Assembly (NCBI RefSeq): GCF_001441615.1
Contig: NZ_LAXJ01000012.1
Span: 92,162 to 156,161 of the forward strand
From: Roseovarius atlanticus
Lineage (GTDB): Bacteria > Pseudomonadota > Alphaproteobacteria > Rhodobacterales > Rhodobacteraceae
Direction: 5' to 3'
Length of the DNA: 64,000 bases
Shown here: in pieces, positions 19,638-29,171 of the stretch
Numbering within the stretch: the stretch's first letter is position 1
Layout of the letters: every line of letters starts with the position of its first letter
The notes under the pieces: model-generated
What the model was told of the DNA's origin: nothing
Databases searched by the model: none
Seen by the model: the letters and a program-made list of their open reading frames with translations, nothing else
Translations under genes and position numbers: made by a program

Positions 19638-22049
19638 TCAGTGGGTCACGGCCCCCGCCCCGTCCTCGCCGGACTTGCGCGCCGCTTCCGCGGCAGCAGC
19701 CTCTTCGGCCGCTTCGTCCCATTCCACCGGCTCGGGCGTGTCCACCAGCGCCAGTTTCAGGACGTCGCTCACGTGTTCCACGGGGATGATCTCCAGCCCC
19801 TCTTTCACGTTGTCCGGTATCTCGGCCAGGTCCTTTTCGTTCTCCTGCGGGATCAGCACCGTCTTGATGCCGCCTCTCAGCGCCGCCAACAGCTTTTCCT
19901 TCAGCCCGCCGATGGCCAGCGCGTTGCCGCGCAGCGTAACCTCGCCCGTCATCGCGATGTCCTTGCGCACCGGGATGCCGGTCAGAACGGACACGATGGA
20001 CGTCACCATCGCCAGACCCGCGCTGGGCCCGTCCTTGGGCGTCGCGCCCTCCGGCACGTGCACGTGGATGTCCCACTTCTCGAACCGGGGCGGTTTCACC
20101 CCGATCTGCGGGCTGATTGACCGCACGTAGCTTGACGCGGCGTCGATCGATTCCTTCATCACGTCGCCCAGCGTGCCGGTGGTCTTCATCCGGCCCTTGC
20201 CCGGCAGGCGCAGCGCCTCGATGTTCAGAAGCTCGCCCCCCACCGACGTATAGGCCAGCCCGGTGACGACACCCACCTGGTCCTTCTCCTCGGCAAGGCC
20301 ATAGCGGAACTTCTTCACGCCCAGGAACTCGTCGATATTCTCGGCGGTCACGTCGACGCGCTCGGCCTCTTTCTTGATGATCTTGGTCAGCGCCTTGCGG
20401 CACACCTTGCTGATCTCGCGCTCCAGGTTCCGCACGCCCGCCTCGCGGGTGTAATGCCGGATGATCGCCGTCAGGGCAGTATCGTCCAGGCTAAACTCCT
20501 TCTGCTTCAGACCGTGGTTCTTGATCTGCTTGGCCAGAAGGTGCTGCTTGGCGATCTCGCGCTTTTCGTCCTCGGTGTAGCCGGCCAGCGGAATGATCTC
20601 CATCCGGTCCAAGAGCGGCCCCGGCATGTTGTAGGAGTTCGCCGTGGTCAGGAACATCACGTTCGACAGGTCGTATTCGACCTCCATGTAGTGGTCCACG
20701 AATGTTCCGTTCTGCTCGGGGTCCAGCACCTCCAGCATGGCCGAGGCGGGGTCGCCCCGGAAATCCTGACCCATCTTGTCGATCTCGTCGAGCAGGATCA
20801 GCGGGTTCGTCGTCTTGGCCTTTTTCAGCGACTGGATGATCTTGCCCGGCATCGAGCCGATATAGGTCCGGCGGTGGCCGCGGATCTCGGACTCGTCGCG
20901 CACACCACCCAGGCTGATGCGGATGAACTCGCGCCCCGTCGCCTTGGCAACCGATTTGCCCAAGGATGTCTTGCCCACGCCCGGCGGACCGACAAGGCAC
21001 ATGATCGGGCCTTTCAGCTTTTTCGAGCGTTGCTGCACCGCGAGGTACTCGACGATCCGCTCCTTGACCTTTTCAAGGCCATAATGGTCGTGATCCAGCA
21101 CGTCCTGCGCCCGGCTCAGATCCTTCTTCACGCGGGATTTGACACCCCACGGGATCGACAGCATCCAGTCCAGGTAGTTGCGCACCACCGTGGCCTCGGC
21201 GCTCATCGGGCTCATGTTCTTGAGCTTCTTCAGCTCGCCTTCGGCCTTCTCGCGCGCTTCCTTCGACAGCTTGGTATTCTCGATGCGCTCTTCCAGCTCG
21301 GCAATCTCGCCTTCGCCGTCCTCGCCATCGCCCAGCTCCTTCTGAATGGCTTTCATCTGCTCATTCAGGTAATATTCGCGCTGGGTGCGCTCCATCTGCG
21401 ACTTCACGCGCGTCTTGATCTTCTTCTCGACCTGCAGAACGCTCATCTCGCCCTGCATCAGGCCGTAAACCTTCTCAAGCCGCTCGCTGACGCTCAGCGT
21501 CTCCAGCAATTCCTGTTTCTGCGCCACTTCGATGCCCAGATGCCCCGACACCAGGTCGGCCAGCTTGGCGGCATCGTCGGCCTCGGTCACGGCGGCCAGC
21601 GCCTCTTCGGGGATGTTCTTCTTGACCTTGGCATAGCGCGCGAACTCGTCCGACACGGTGCGCAACAGCGCCTCGATGGTCGCGGCATCGCCCGGCATCT
21701 CGGTCAGGTACTCGGCGCGCGCCTCGAAGAAATTCTCGTTTTCCAGGTACTCGGTGATCTTCACCCGCGCCACGCCCTCGACCAGCACCTTCACGGTGCC
21801 GTCCGGAAGCTTCAACAATTGCAGCACATTGGCCAGCACGCCGGAATTGTAGATCCCGTCCGCCGCCGGATCGTCCTCGCCCGGGTCGATCTGGCTCGAC
21901 AGCAGGATCTGCTTGTCGTCCTGCATCACCTCTTCTAGCGCGCGGACAGATTTTTCGCGCCCCACGAAAAGCGGCACGATCATATGCGGAAACACCACGA
22001 TGTCGCGCAGCGGCAGCACGGGGTAAGAGGCGTTAAGGGGATCTTGCAT
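19638..22049 (-). CDS. lon: ATP-dependent protease Lon
   Basis: An 803-residue cytoplasmic AAA+ protease. The N-terminal substrate-binding domain is at about 10-200 with a coiled coil at 200-290. Walker [10 protein letters not shown] is at 354-362, Walker B ILLDEID at 418-424, and the protease dyad is Ser676 (PKDGPSAG) and Lys717 (IGGLKEKL). The start [20 protein letters not shown] is at 22049; the open frame extends 106 codons upstream, but that stretch is not Lon-like and overlaps the promoter. AGGA lies 8 bases before the ATG. The tail is Ala/Glu-rich. A heat-shock-type promoter lies about 80 bases upstream. Confidence 0.98.
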   Translation of the reverse strand: MQDPLNASYPVLPLRDIVVFPHMIVPLFVGREKSVRALEEVMQDDKQILLSSQIDPGEDDPAADGIYNSGVLANVLQLLKLPDGTVKVLVEGVARVKITEYLENENFFEARAEYLTEMPGDAATIEALLRTVSDEFARYAKVKKNIPEEALAAVTEADDAAKLADLVSGHLGIEVAQKQELLETLSVSERLEKVYGLMQGEMSVLQVEKKIKTRVKSQMERTQREYYLNEQMKAIQKELGDGEDGEGEIAELEERIENTKLSKEAREKAEGELKKLKNMSPMSAEATVVRNYLDWMLSIPWGVKSRVKKDLSRAQDVLDHDHYGLEKVKERIVEYLAVQQRSKKLKGPIMCLVGPPGVGKTSLGKSVAKATGREFIRISLGGVRDESEIRGHRRTYIGSMPGKIIQSLKKAKTTNPLILLDEIDKMGQDFRGDPASAMLEVLDPEQNGTFVDHYMEVEYDLSNVMFLTTANSYNMPGPLLDRMEIIPLAGYTEDEKREIAKQHLLAKQIKNHGLKQKEFSLDDTALTAIIRHYTREAGVRNLEREISKVCRKALTKIIKKEAERVDVTAENIDEFLGVKKFRYGLAEEKDQVGVVTGLAYTSVGGELLNIEALRLPGKGRMKTTGTLGDVMKESIDAASSYVRSISPQIGVKPPRFEKWDIHVHVPEGATPKDGPSAGLAMVTSIVSVLTGIPVRKDIAMTGEVTLRGNALAIGGLKEKLLAALRGGIKTVLIPQENEKDLAEIPDNVKEGLEIIPVEHVSDVLKLALVDTPEPVEWDEAAEEAAAAEAARKSGEDGAGAVTH

Positions 22050-22128
22050 TCTCGGTATCCTGTATTGGCAAGAAGGCTCCGGTCCCGACTTGGCGGCAAC
22101 CACCGGCCTTCTCCGTTTCGATAAGGTT

Positions 22129-22156
22129 AATCTGGGCGCTTTCGGCACAGTTTCAA
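22129..22156 (-). promoter_or_regulatory. Predicted sigma32 (heat-shock) promoter of lon
   Basis: On the minus strand TTGAAA (22151-22156), a 14-base spacer and CCCAGATT (22129-22136) resemble the RpoH consensus (TTGAAA, then CCCCATTT). It is placed about 80 bases before the lon ATG. Lon is a standard RpoH target in proteobacteria. Confidence 0.6.
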
Positions 22157-22388
22157 CCTCGGCCCCAGGAGGGGTCGCGGCAAGAATGCATTGCGCCACG
22201 GATGGGCACAAGCACCAAATATACCCGTTCTTAACGGAAGGACCACGAAGCTTGGCCTGCTTGCGTTCCAACCGGCTGGCCTTGCTGTCTTTGCGCCGTT
22301 CGAAAAAACAGCGCGCCAAATCGGGTCCAAAGGGCTGCGTCGACGTCTTTTCCCGGCGTGACGCCACTGTGGGCCGACGCCCCCGGCA

Positions 22389-22457
22389 TCATGCCAAAAG
22401 CAGCGCGGCCAGAACCGCCACCGAGGCCCAGCTGAACGTGAATGCGGCATATGTCAT
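22389..22457 (-). CDS. 22-aa hydrophobic micro-ORF, copy 1
   Basis: An ATG-to-TGA frame of 22 codons; the product starts MTYAAFTFSW and ends AALLLA. It has a strong ribosome site, GGGAG, 7 bases before the ATG. The peptide would be a single short membrane helix with a Tyr/Phe/Trp N-terminal cap. A second frame 210 bases upstream encodes a peptide identical at 16 of 22 positions, with conservative changes at most others. That conservation between two copies, plus the ribosome site, is the case for it being translated. It is far below usual gene-calling length. Its role is unknown. Confidence 0.6.
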   Translation of the reverse strand: MTYAAFTFSWASVAVLAALLLA

Positions 22458-22598
22458 CTCATTGCTCCCAGTCTGTCACAGTGTCGTGATGGCTCTGGGT
22501 CGCGTTCTACCGCCGATGGGTTCAAATATGGTGTACCGGCCCCATTCGCGGGACCGGTCCTTTTCGTGGAAAGAAGGATGCGCGTCGCGCTTTTCGCG

Positions 22599-22667
22599 TC
22601 ACGCGAGCAGTATTGCCGCGAAAAGCGCGACGGACATCCAGCTAAAGGCAAAGGCAGCGTAAGTCAT
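22599..22667 (-). CDS. 22-aa hydrophobic micro-ORF, copy 2
   Basis: The upstream paralogue of the micro-ORF at 22389. It starts MTYAAFAFSW and ends AAILLA, with the same length and the same TGA stop. The ribosome site is weak; an in-frame GTG 12 bases earlier (22679) could add four residues. A TATAAT sequence (22702-22707, minus strand) lies 35 bases upstream, so it may have its own promoter. Both copies read leftward between tgt and lon. The nucleotide sequences differ more than the peptides, which suggests selection on the peptide. Confidence 0.55.
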   Translation of the reverse strand: MTYAAFAFSWMSVALFAAILLA

Positions 22668-22701
22668 TGTAATATCGTTCACTTTCTAAAATAGTAGAAT
22701 C

Positions 22702-22707
22702 ATTATA
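22702..22707 (-). promoter_or_regulatory. Consensus -10 element before micro-ORF copy 2
   Basis: TATAAT on the minus strand in an AT-rich island, 35 bases before the ATG. No good -35 hexamer is present at 16-18 bases, so an activator or another sigma contact would be needed. Confidence 0.4.
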
Positions 22708-22804
22708 AGCGAAAATCCGCCCATCACCTAGGAAATTCGGATGCCATTTGGGAAACAGTTTGGGGCTGAAAAACAGTGCTCTGGCTAAGCGTCGGTAAAG
22801 CCAG

Positions 22805-23935
22805 TCAAATCGCCGCGATATCGCCCTCTGCCCGCTGCGCATGAAACGCCGCCTCCCAGGCGTCGAACCGGCCGGCGGCAATCGCCGCGCGCATCCCCGC
22901 CATGATCTCCTGATAGTAATGCAGGTTGTGCCAGGTCAGCAGCATGGAACTGATGATCTCCTGGCTGCGGAATACGTGATGCAGATACGCGCGCGAATAC
23001 TTCCGGCACGCCGGGCAGGTGCAGGCCGCGTCCAGCGGGCGCGGGTCGTCCTGGTGCCGCGCGTTCTTGATGTTCAGCACGCCGCGCCGGGTAAAGACCT
23101 GCCCCGTCCGCCCCGACCGCGACGGCAGCACGCAGTCCATCATGTCCACGCCGCGCTTCACCGCGCCCACGATGTCGTCGGGCTTGCCCACCCCCATCAG
23201 GTAACGCGGCTTGTCCTCGGGCAGATACCCCGTGGCATAGTCCAACACGCCGAACATCGCCGCCTGCCCCTCGCCCACGGCCAGCCCGCCGATGGCGTAG
23301 CCGTCAAAGCCGATCTCGACCAGCGCGCTGGCGCTTTCCTCGCGCAATTCCTGCGTCACGCCGCCCTGCATGATCCCGAACAGCGCGTGCCCCGGCCGGT
23401 CCCCGAACGCATCCTTCGACCGCGCGGCCCACCGCATCGACAGGCGCATCGCCCGCGCCACCTCGTCATCGCTCGCCGGCAGCGCGGGACATTCGTCGAA
23501 ACACATCACAATATCACTGCCCAACAGGCGCTGGATCTCCATCGACCGTTCGGGTGTCAGCTCGTGTTTCGACCCGTCGATATGACTTTTGAACGTCACG
23601 CCCGCCTCGGTCAGCTTGCGCAACCCCGCCAGGCTCATCACCTGGAACCCGCCACTATCCGTCAAGATCGGCCGCTCCCAGTTCATGAACCGGTGCAAGC
23701 CGCCCAGGGCATCGATCCGCTCTGCCGTGGGGCGCAGCATCAGGTGATAGGTGTTGCCCAGAAGGATATCCGCCCCGGTCTCGTGCACGCTTTCAGGCAT
23801 CATCGCCTTGACCGTGGCAGCGGTCCCCACCGGCATGAAGGCGGGCGTGCGCACGTCGCCGCGCGGCGTGCGGATCACCCCCGTCCGCGCCTGCCCGTCC
23901 GTTGCGCCCAGCTCGAAAGCGAAACCCTGCGTCAT
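22805..23935 (-). CDS. tgt: tRNA-guanine(34) transglycosylase
   Basis: A 376-residue enzyme that exchanges G34 for the queuosine precursor preQ1 in GUN-anticodon tRNAs, which include the tRNA-Asp(GTC) genes found in this window. Catalytic Asp residues are in [12 protein letters not shown] and [12 protein letters not shown] / [11 protein letters not shown]. The zinc site is [16 protein letters not shown]. Length is normal. The 755-base stretch after it, before lon, holds only the two micro-ORFs and the lon promoter. Confidence 0.97.
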   Translation of the reverse strand: MTQGFAFELGATDGQARTGVIRTPRGDVRTPAFMPVGTAATVKAMMPESVHETGADILLGNTYHLMLRPTAERIDALGGLHRFMNWERPILTDSGGFQVMSLAGLRKLTEAGVTFKSHIDGSKHELTPERSMEIQRLLGSDIVMCFDECPALPASDDEVARAMRLSMRWAARSKDAFGDRPGHALFGIMQGGVTQELREESASALVEIGFDGYAIGGLAVGEGQAAMFGVLDYATGYLPEDKPRYLMGVGKPDDIVGAVKRGVDMMDCVLPSRSGRTGQVFTRRGVLNIKNARHQDDPRPLDAACTCPACRKYSRAYLHHVFRSQEIISSMLLTWHNLHYYQEIMAGMRAAIAAGRFDAWEAAFHAQRAEGDIAAI

Positions 23936-24083
23936 GTTACCGTCCTCTCATCCTGCGCCCTCCATAACGCCTCTGGCAAAAGCTTCAATCCATCGCGCGC
24001 GCCCGTCCCCCGCCTTGACCCCGGATAAGTTTTTGAACCAAAAGCCACCCGGTCGGTTAGACTGCAAATAAAAGACGGGACAT

Positions 24084-25760
24084 GTGACCAGCCATATGAC
24101 AGCCATCGCCGCCCCGCTGCGCGTTCTTTTCGGCGCGATGCTCTTTGCCATGTGCCTTGCCCTGCCGGGCGCAGCGCAGGAAGAGCCCTATTTCGAGGTC
24201 GACTTCCTCAACCCCGGCCTGCCGGACATGCCCGACAGGATCAATCGCGACACGCCCCGCGCCACGATGGAAAGCCTGCTCGCGCTTTTGGCCGAGGACC
24301 AGTATGGCGCGGCGGCCCACCTTCTTGACCTGACAGACTTTCCAGTCGAACAGCAGGCCAATCGCGGCGCCGAACTCGCGCGCGAACTCAAGATGGTCAT
24401 CGACCGGCAGATCCTGATCCCGTGGTCCGACCTCTCGGATCGGCCCGATGGCTGGCTCGAAGGCCCGCAGGAAGATCCAGGAACCGGCCGGACCCGCCGG
24501 TCGATCCTGCTCAGCACGCTGGAGCTCGACCAGCGGCCCGTACCGTTGCGGATCAACCGCGTAAGGTCCACCAACGGCGAGGTTGCCTGGGTCATTTCCC
24601 GGCAAAGCGTGCGCGACATTCCCCGCCTCTACGACCGGTTCAAGCCGACCGAGCTTGAAATGGCGATGCCCCCGTGGGCGCGCGAGCGCGGTCCCTTCGG
24701 GATGTATGTCTGGGAATGGCTGGTGCTGCCCGTCATCACCGTCATCGCATTCCTGCTGGGCTATATCGCTTACCGCATCGTCGGCTGGCTGGGGCAATTC
24801 TCCAGCCGCCGCATCGTGCAGGCCTGCGTCCGCGCCTTCCGCCTGCCCGCCACGATCGTCGTCGTCTCCGCGGTCATCGGCTTTGCCACCAACCGCCTGC
24901 TGGTGGTCACCGGCCCGATCAGCGTCATTGTCGGGCCCCTGGTCCTTCTGGGCTATGTCACCGGCTTCGCCCTGGCCGCCGTGCGCGTCGCCGACGAGAT
25001 CTTCGACCGCGTCAGCCTCAACAGCCCCGAGGAACTTGCGATCCCGGGCAACGCGCATTACCGCAATATGGCCACGATGCTGTCGGGCTTTCGCAAGTTC
25101 GTCATCATCCTCGCGATCATCGTCGGCGCCGTCACCCTGCTCAGCTCTGTCCAGGTGTTCAATTCGGTGGGCTACACCCTGCTGGCCGGGGCCGGTGCGA
25201 TCACCATCGTGCTGGGTTTCGCCGCCCGCGAGGTGCTGGGCAACCTCTTGGCCGCCGTGCAGATCGCGCTCAACCGCTCGGCCCGGATCGGCGACCAGAT
25301 CATCTTCGAGGACCGCTTCTGCACCGTCGAGCGCATCCATTTCACCTATGTCCAGCTGGCGATCTGGACCGGCAACCGCTTCATCGTGCCGGTCAGCCAT
25401 TTCGTCAAACATCCGTTCGAGAACCTCTCCGCCGGCGACCGCGAAATGACCCGGCCCATCCGCCTGACCTTCGCCCAGACCGCCGATGTGTCGGCCCTGC
25501 GCACGGCGTTTTTCCAGATCATGGACGAAATCGACGACGGCACGCTGGGATCGAAGGACGACGCCGGCGTCTGGGTCGAGGATCAGGACGTCTTCGGCAA
25601 GAAGGTCCTCTTCGCCCTGCCCACGCCCGACCAGTCCACCTTCTGGGATCTCGAAACCGCCTGCCGTGAGCGCCTGCTGACCCGCGCCGCCGAGCTTGAA
25701 CAGGAAACCGGCAAGCCCTTCCTGCCGCAAGGCCCGGCGCAGGATTATCCTGACAGCTGA
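24084..25760 (+). CDS. MscS-family mechanosensitive channel with periplasmic N-terminal domain
   Basis: A 558-residue protein. A signal peptide (APLRVLFGAMLFAMCLALPGAAQ) and a roughly 170-residue extracytoplasmic domain precede about four transmembrane helices (residues 210-370) and the MscS beta domain. The pore-lining helix and its end are recognisable in AGAGAITIVLGFAAREVLGNLLAAVQI, followed by RIGDQIIFE..FCTVERI. Such channels release osmolytes under hypo-osmotic shock. The start is GTG 24084 or ATG 24096 four codons later; GGGA (24077-24080) is better spaced for the ATG. It diverges from tgt. Confidence 0.9.
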   Translation: MTSHMTAIAAPLRVLFGAMLFAMCLALPGAAQEEPYFEVDFLNPGLPDMPDRINRDTPRATMESLLALLAEDQYGAAAHLLDLTDFPVEQQANRGAELARELKMVIDRQILIPWSDLSDRPDGWLEGPQEDPGTGRTRRSILLSTLELDQRPVPLRINRVRSTNGEVAWVISRQSVRDIPRLYDRFKPTELEMAMPPWARERGPFGMYVWEWLVLPVITVIAFLLGYIAYRIVGWLGQFSSRRIVQACVRAFRLPATIVVVSAVIGFATNRLLVVTGPISVIVGPLVLLGYVTGFALAAVRVADEIFDRVSLNSPEELAIPGNAHYRNMATMLSGFRKFVIILAIIVGAVTLLSSVQVFNSVGYTLLAGAGAITIVLGFAAREVLGNLLAAVQIALNRSARIGDQIIFEDRFCTVERIHFTYVQLAIWTGNRFIVPVSHFVKHPFENLSAGDREMTRPIRLTFAQTADVSALRTAFFQIMDEIDDGTLGSKDDAGVWVEDQDVFGKKVLFALPTPDQSTFWDLETACRERLLTRAAELEQETGKPFLPQGPAQDYPDS

Positions 25761-25847
25761 TCCCGCGCGCCCGGCACCGCCACCAAAGCCTTGCATTGGC
25801 GCGCGTCACGGCCCTATTAAGCCGGGACCTTTTCAACGGGGATCCCG

Positions 25848-26738
25848 ATGACCGAAGACCAGATTATCGACCTGCTCTCGTCCAACCTGTCCTACATCCT
25901 GCTCGCGCTCTTGCTGTTCATCGTGATCTTCCAGGGCGTGAAGATCGTGCCGCAATCCGAACAGCACGTGGTCGAACGCTTTGGCCGCCTGCGCTCGGTG
26001 CTGGGGCCGGGGATCAACTTCATCGTGCCCTTCCTCGACAAGATCCGGCACCGCGTCTCGATCCTCGAACGCCAGCTGCCCAATGCCAGCCAGGACGCCA
26101 TCACCCGCGACAACGTGCTGGTCGAGGTCGAAACCTCGGTCTTCTACCGCATCACCAACCCCGAAAAGACCGTCTACCGCATCCGCGATGTGGACGCCGC
26201 CATCGCCACCACTGTCGCCGGGATCGTCCGGGCCGAGATCGGCAAGATGGATCTCGACGACGTGCAGGCCAACCGCTCGCAACTGATCGACACGATCAAG
26301 CAACATGTCGAGGACGCCGTCGACAACTGGGGGATCGAGGTCACCCGGGCCGAGATCCTCGATGTCAACCTCGACCAGGCCACGCGCGAAGCCATGCTGC
26401 AACAGCTCAACGCCGAACGCGCCCGCCGCGCCCAGGTGACCGAGGCCGAGGGCAAGAAACGCGCCGTCGAATTGGCCGCCGACGCCGATCTCTACGCCGC
26501 CGAGAAAACCGCCGAGGCCCGCCGCATCCAGGCCGACGCCGAAGCCTATGCCACCGGCGTCGTGGCCCGCGCCATCGCCGATAACGGGCTGGAGGCCGCG
26601 CAATACCAAGTCGCCCTGAAACAGGTCGAGGCGCTCAACGCCCTGGGCCAGGGGCCGTCTTCGCAGACCGTGATCGTGCCCGCCCACGCGGTCGAGGCCT
26701 TCGCCAACGCCTTCACCATGTTGAAGGGCAAGCCATGA
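25848..26738 (+). CDS. SPFH/Band-7 membrane protein (QmcA/stomatin-like)
   Basis: A 296-residue protein with one N-terminal transmembrane helix (about residues 10-30) followed by an SPFH domain (VPQSEQHVVERFGRLRSVLGPGINFIVPFLDKI). An Ala/Glu-rich coiled coil with NAERARRAQVTEAEGKK and AEARRIQADAEAYA follows. The family forms large membrane rings and often modulates membrane proteases. The stop overlaps the next gene's ATG, the usual SPFH-NfeD pairing. Confidence 0.93.
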   Translation: MTEDQIIDLLSSNLSYILLALLLFIVIFQGVKIVPQSEQHVVERFGRLRSVLGPGINFIVPFLDKIRHRVSILERQLPNASQDAITRDNVLVEVETSVFYRITNPEKTVYRIRDVDAAIATTVAGIVRAEIGKMDLDDVQANRSQLIDTIKQHVEDAVDNWGIEVTRAEILDVNLDQATREAMLQQLNAERARRAQVTEAEGKKRAVELAADADLYAAEKTAEARRIQADAEAYATGVVARAIADNGLEAAQYQVALKQVEALNALGQGPSSQTVIVPAHAVEAFANAFTMLKGKP

Positions 26739-27007
26739 TCGACCTGCTGTCGCACTGGTGGGTCTGGCTCTGCGCCGCGCTGGCCATCGCCATTCTCGAA
26801 CTGCTGATGCCGGGCTATATCTTCCTAGGCATCGCCGCGGGCGCCGCAGTCATGGCGCTTCTGGTGGCCCTGCTCGGCCCTTTCATGCCGCCGACGCTCA
26901 TCGCGCTCTTCGCGGCGATCTCGCTGGTTGCATGGCTGATACTGCGCCGCGTCTTCCGCGCCTCCGACGACCAGACCCGCTATTTCGACGAAGACATCAA
27001 CAAGTAA
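26735..27007 (+). CDS. Short NfeD-like membrane protein
   Basis: A 90-residue protein with about three transmembrane helices and a short cytoplasmic tail (FRASDDQTRYFDEDINK). It lacks the C-terminal OB-fold of full NfeD proteins. The ATG overlaps the SPFH stop (ATGA), so it is translationally coupled and probably acts with the SPFH ring. Confidence 0.85.
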   Translation: MIDLLSHWWVWLCAALAIAILELLMPGYIFLGIAAGAAVMALLVALLGPFMPPTLIALFAAISLVAWLILRRVFRASDDQTRYFDEDINK

Positions 27008-27140
27008 TCACGCCGTCCCCGGCAGACATGCCCCGCGCCACGCGGGCGCTGTCATCCTGCCGTGACCTTGTGCCGACATTGATTACGTGGTGAAACTTGC
27101 AGTTCCACCGTCGACCGATCCACTACGAAAAGGCCGCCAC

Positions 27141-28547
27141 ATGACAAATTCCGCCGACAGCCCCGAGATCCTGAACTTTGGCTGGGAAGAATGGATTTCC
27201 CTGCCCGGACTGGGGGTGCCGGCATTGCGAGCCAAGGTCGACACCGGGGCGCGCACCTCGGCGCTTCACGCCTTCGACATCGAAACCTTCGGCCCCTCCT
27301 CCAAACCCAAGGTCCGGTTCACGGTCCACCCGATCCCGGGCCGCGACGACCTCGTGATCCCCTGCTCGGCCCCCATCGTCGACCGGCGCGAGGTGGCGTC
27401 CTCGAACGGCGAGAAGGAACTGCGCTACGTCATCGAAAGCAAGCTCGAGGTCTCGGGCCAGTCCTGGCCCATCGAGATCACGCTCACGAACCGCTCCACC
27501 ATGAACAGCCGGATGCTCCTGGGCCGCACCGCGCTCAAGGATCACATCTCGATCGTCGCCACCGACCGCTTCCTTCAGCCCGAGCTCAACTACGACGTCT
27601 ACCACACCAAGAAGATGCGCGAGGCCCAGCCCAACCGCTCCTTGCGCATTGCGGTGCTGTCGCGCGAAGACAACTATTCGACCCGCCGCCTCGTCGAAGA
27701 GGGCGAAAAGCGCGGCCATTCCGTCGAGGTCATCAACACCACCCGCTGTTACATGGCGATCAACACGCTGGCGCCCGAGGTGCATTACGACGGCAAGCGC
27801 CTGCCCCGCTACGATGCCGTGATCCCGCGCATCGGCGCCTCGATCACCTCGTACGGTGCCGCCGTCGTGCGCCAGTTCGAAACCATCGGCACCTATTGCG
27901 TGAACCCCTCCGCCGGGATCTCGTCCAGCCGCGACAAGCTCTACGCGCATCAGCTCATGGCCCGCGCCAAGGTGGGTATGCCCAACACCGCCTTCGCCGC
28001 CTCGCCGCAGGACACCGGCAACCTGATCGGTCTCGTCGGCACCGCGCCCCTGATCGTCAAACTGCTGGAATCGACCCAAGGCAAGGGCGTCGTGCTGGCC
28101 GAAACCAAGAAGGCGGCAGAGTCCGTGATCGACGCCTTCCGCGGCCTCAAGGCTAACTTCCTCGTACAGGATTTCGTCAAGGAGGCCGCGGGCGAGGATA
28201 TCCGCTGCCTCGTGATCGGCGGCAAGGTCGTCGCCTCGATGAAACGCACCGGGGCGGAAGGCGATTTTCGCTCCAACCTGCACCGCGGCGGCTCGGCCAA
28301 GTCCGTGCGCATCACCAAGACCGAGCGCGAGACCGCCCTGCGCGCCGCCCGCGCCTTCGGGCTTGGGCTGGCGGGCGTGGATCTTCTGCGGGCCGAAGCC
28401 GGGCCCAAGGTGCTCGAGGTCAACTCCTCGCCCGGGATGGAAGGCATCGAGAAGTCCACCGGCAAGAACATCGTCGGGATGCTCTACGACGATATCGAGG
28501 CCCGCGTGCGCCCCGAACCCGTGCGGCGGCGGCGCACCAGCAAGTGA
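27141..28547 (+). CDS. rimK: RimB-type protease / RimK-type glutamate ligase fusion
   Basis: A 468-residue two-domain protein. Residues about 10-150 are a retropepsin-like domain ([18 protein letters not shown] active-site region; [17 protein letters not shown]). From about 170 a RimK ATP-grasp ligase follows ([70 protein letters not shown]). RimK adds glutamates to ribosomal protein S6 in other bacteria, and RimB trims them, so fusion would place opposing activities in one chain. ATG 27141 follows GAAAAGG; a longer in-frame version starting at 27087 lacks support. Confidence 0.9.
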   Translation: MTNSADSPEILNFGWEEWISLPGLGVPALRAKVDTGARTSALHAFDIETFGPSSKPKVRFTVHPIPGRDDLVIPCSAPIVDRREVASSNGEKELRYVIESKLEVSGQSWPIEITLTNRSTMNSRMLLGRTALKDHISIVATDRFLQPELNYDVYHTKKMREAQPNRSLRIAVLSREDNYSTRRLVEEGEKRGHSVEVINTTRCYMAINTLAPEVHYDGKRLPRYDAVIPRIGASITSYGAAVVRQFETIGTYCVNPSAGISSSRDKLYAHQLMARAKVGMPNTAFAASPQDTGNLIGLVGTAPLIVKLLESTQGKGVVLAETKKAAESVIDAFRGLKANFLVQDFVKEAAGEDIRCLVIGGKVVASMKRTGAEGDFRSNLHRGGSAKSVRITKTERETALRAARAFGLGLAGVDLLRAEAGPKVLEVNSSPGMEGIEKSTGKNIVGMLYDDIEARVRPEPVRRRRTSK

Positions 28548-28758
28548 CCCCTGGGAACGCAACGTCACGCGGCGCGCGTTAACCCTTTTGGGCCGCCCGA
28601 TGCCGCGCCGCGGCGGTGTACGGGGGGTGCACGCGGGGTGTACGCATGTCACCCCCACCCGATCCGGCCAATATCGGGCGTTAATCCACCGCACCCCCTC
28701 TGGACGCGGCGCTCTCATATCCTTATATATTCAGTCGGATAACGGCACAGGACGTGAC

Positions 28759-29121
28759 ATGACCCAACAGCCAGAACCCCTCGAAGGCGCGCCGCTGATC
28801 GCGCCCTCCAGCACGGATCACCCGCTTTACGACCAGATCGTCGAAGCGTGCCGTTCGGTCTATGACCCTGAAATCCCTGTGAATATCTATGACCTCGGGC
28901 TGATCTACACGATCGACATCACCCCCCAGAACGAGGTCAGCGTCATCATGACCCTCACCGCCCCGGGCTGCCCCGTCGCCGGCGAAATGCCCGGCTGGGT
29001 CGCCGAGGCGATCGAGCCGTTAGCAGGTGTTAAACAGGTTGATGTTGATCTGACCTGGGAACCGCCCTGGGGCATGGACATGATGAGCGACGAGGCAAGG
29101 CTCGAACTTGGATTCATGTAA
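28759..29121 (+). CDS. sufT: SufT-type Fe-S assembly protein (MIP18/DUF59)
   Basis: A 120-residue protein with the MIP18 core YDPEIPVNIYDLGLIYTIDI and TLTAPGCPVAGEMPGW (the conserved Cys), then VDVDLTWEPPWGMDMMSDEARLELG. These proteins help mature or carry Fe-S clusters to target proteins. AGGA lies 8 bases before the ATG. The 211 bases upstream contain a short AT-rich stretch (TTATATATTCAG near 28722-28733) but no operator I can name. A SufA-type carrier gene lies 1.4 kb downstream, with the SatD/DUF3307 pair between. Confidence 0.9.
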   Translation: MTQQPEPLEGAPLIAPSSTDHPLYDQIVEACRSVYDPEIPVNIYDLGLIYTIDITPQNEVSVIMTLTAPGCPVAGEMPGWVAEAIEPLAGVKQVDVDLTWEPPWGMDMMSDEARLELGFM

Positions 29122-29122
29122 G

Positions 29123-29169
29123 GCAAGTAAAATCGCTTGCATTTCTCAAAAGCAAGCAATATTACTTGC
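29123..29169 (+). promoter_or_regulatory. Paired dyad operators overlapping a leaderless-type promoter
   Basis: Two 18-bp dyads, GCAAGTAAAATCGCTTGC (29123-29140) and GCAAGCAATATTACTTGC (29152-29169), each have GCAAG/CTTGC ends, start 29 bases apart, and are near inverted copies of each other. Within them lie TTGCAT (29137-29142) and TATTAC (29160-29165) with a 17-base spacer. This puts +1 at about 29172, the A of the SatD-like gene's ATG, and there is no Shine-Dalgarno. The layout fits autorepression by the encoded HTH protein. Confidence 0.65.
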
Positions 29170-29171
29170 AT

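Noticed and set aside
19390..20130. Rightward 246-residue frame over the end of lon
   Set aside because: Arg/Pro/Ser-rich with no ribosome site; it crosses the lon terminator and the lon coding region.
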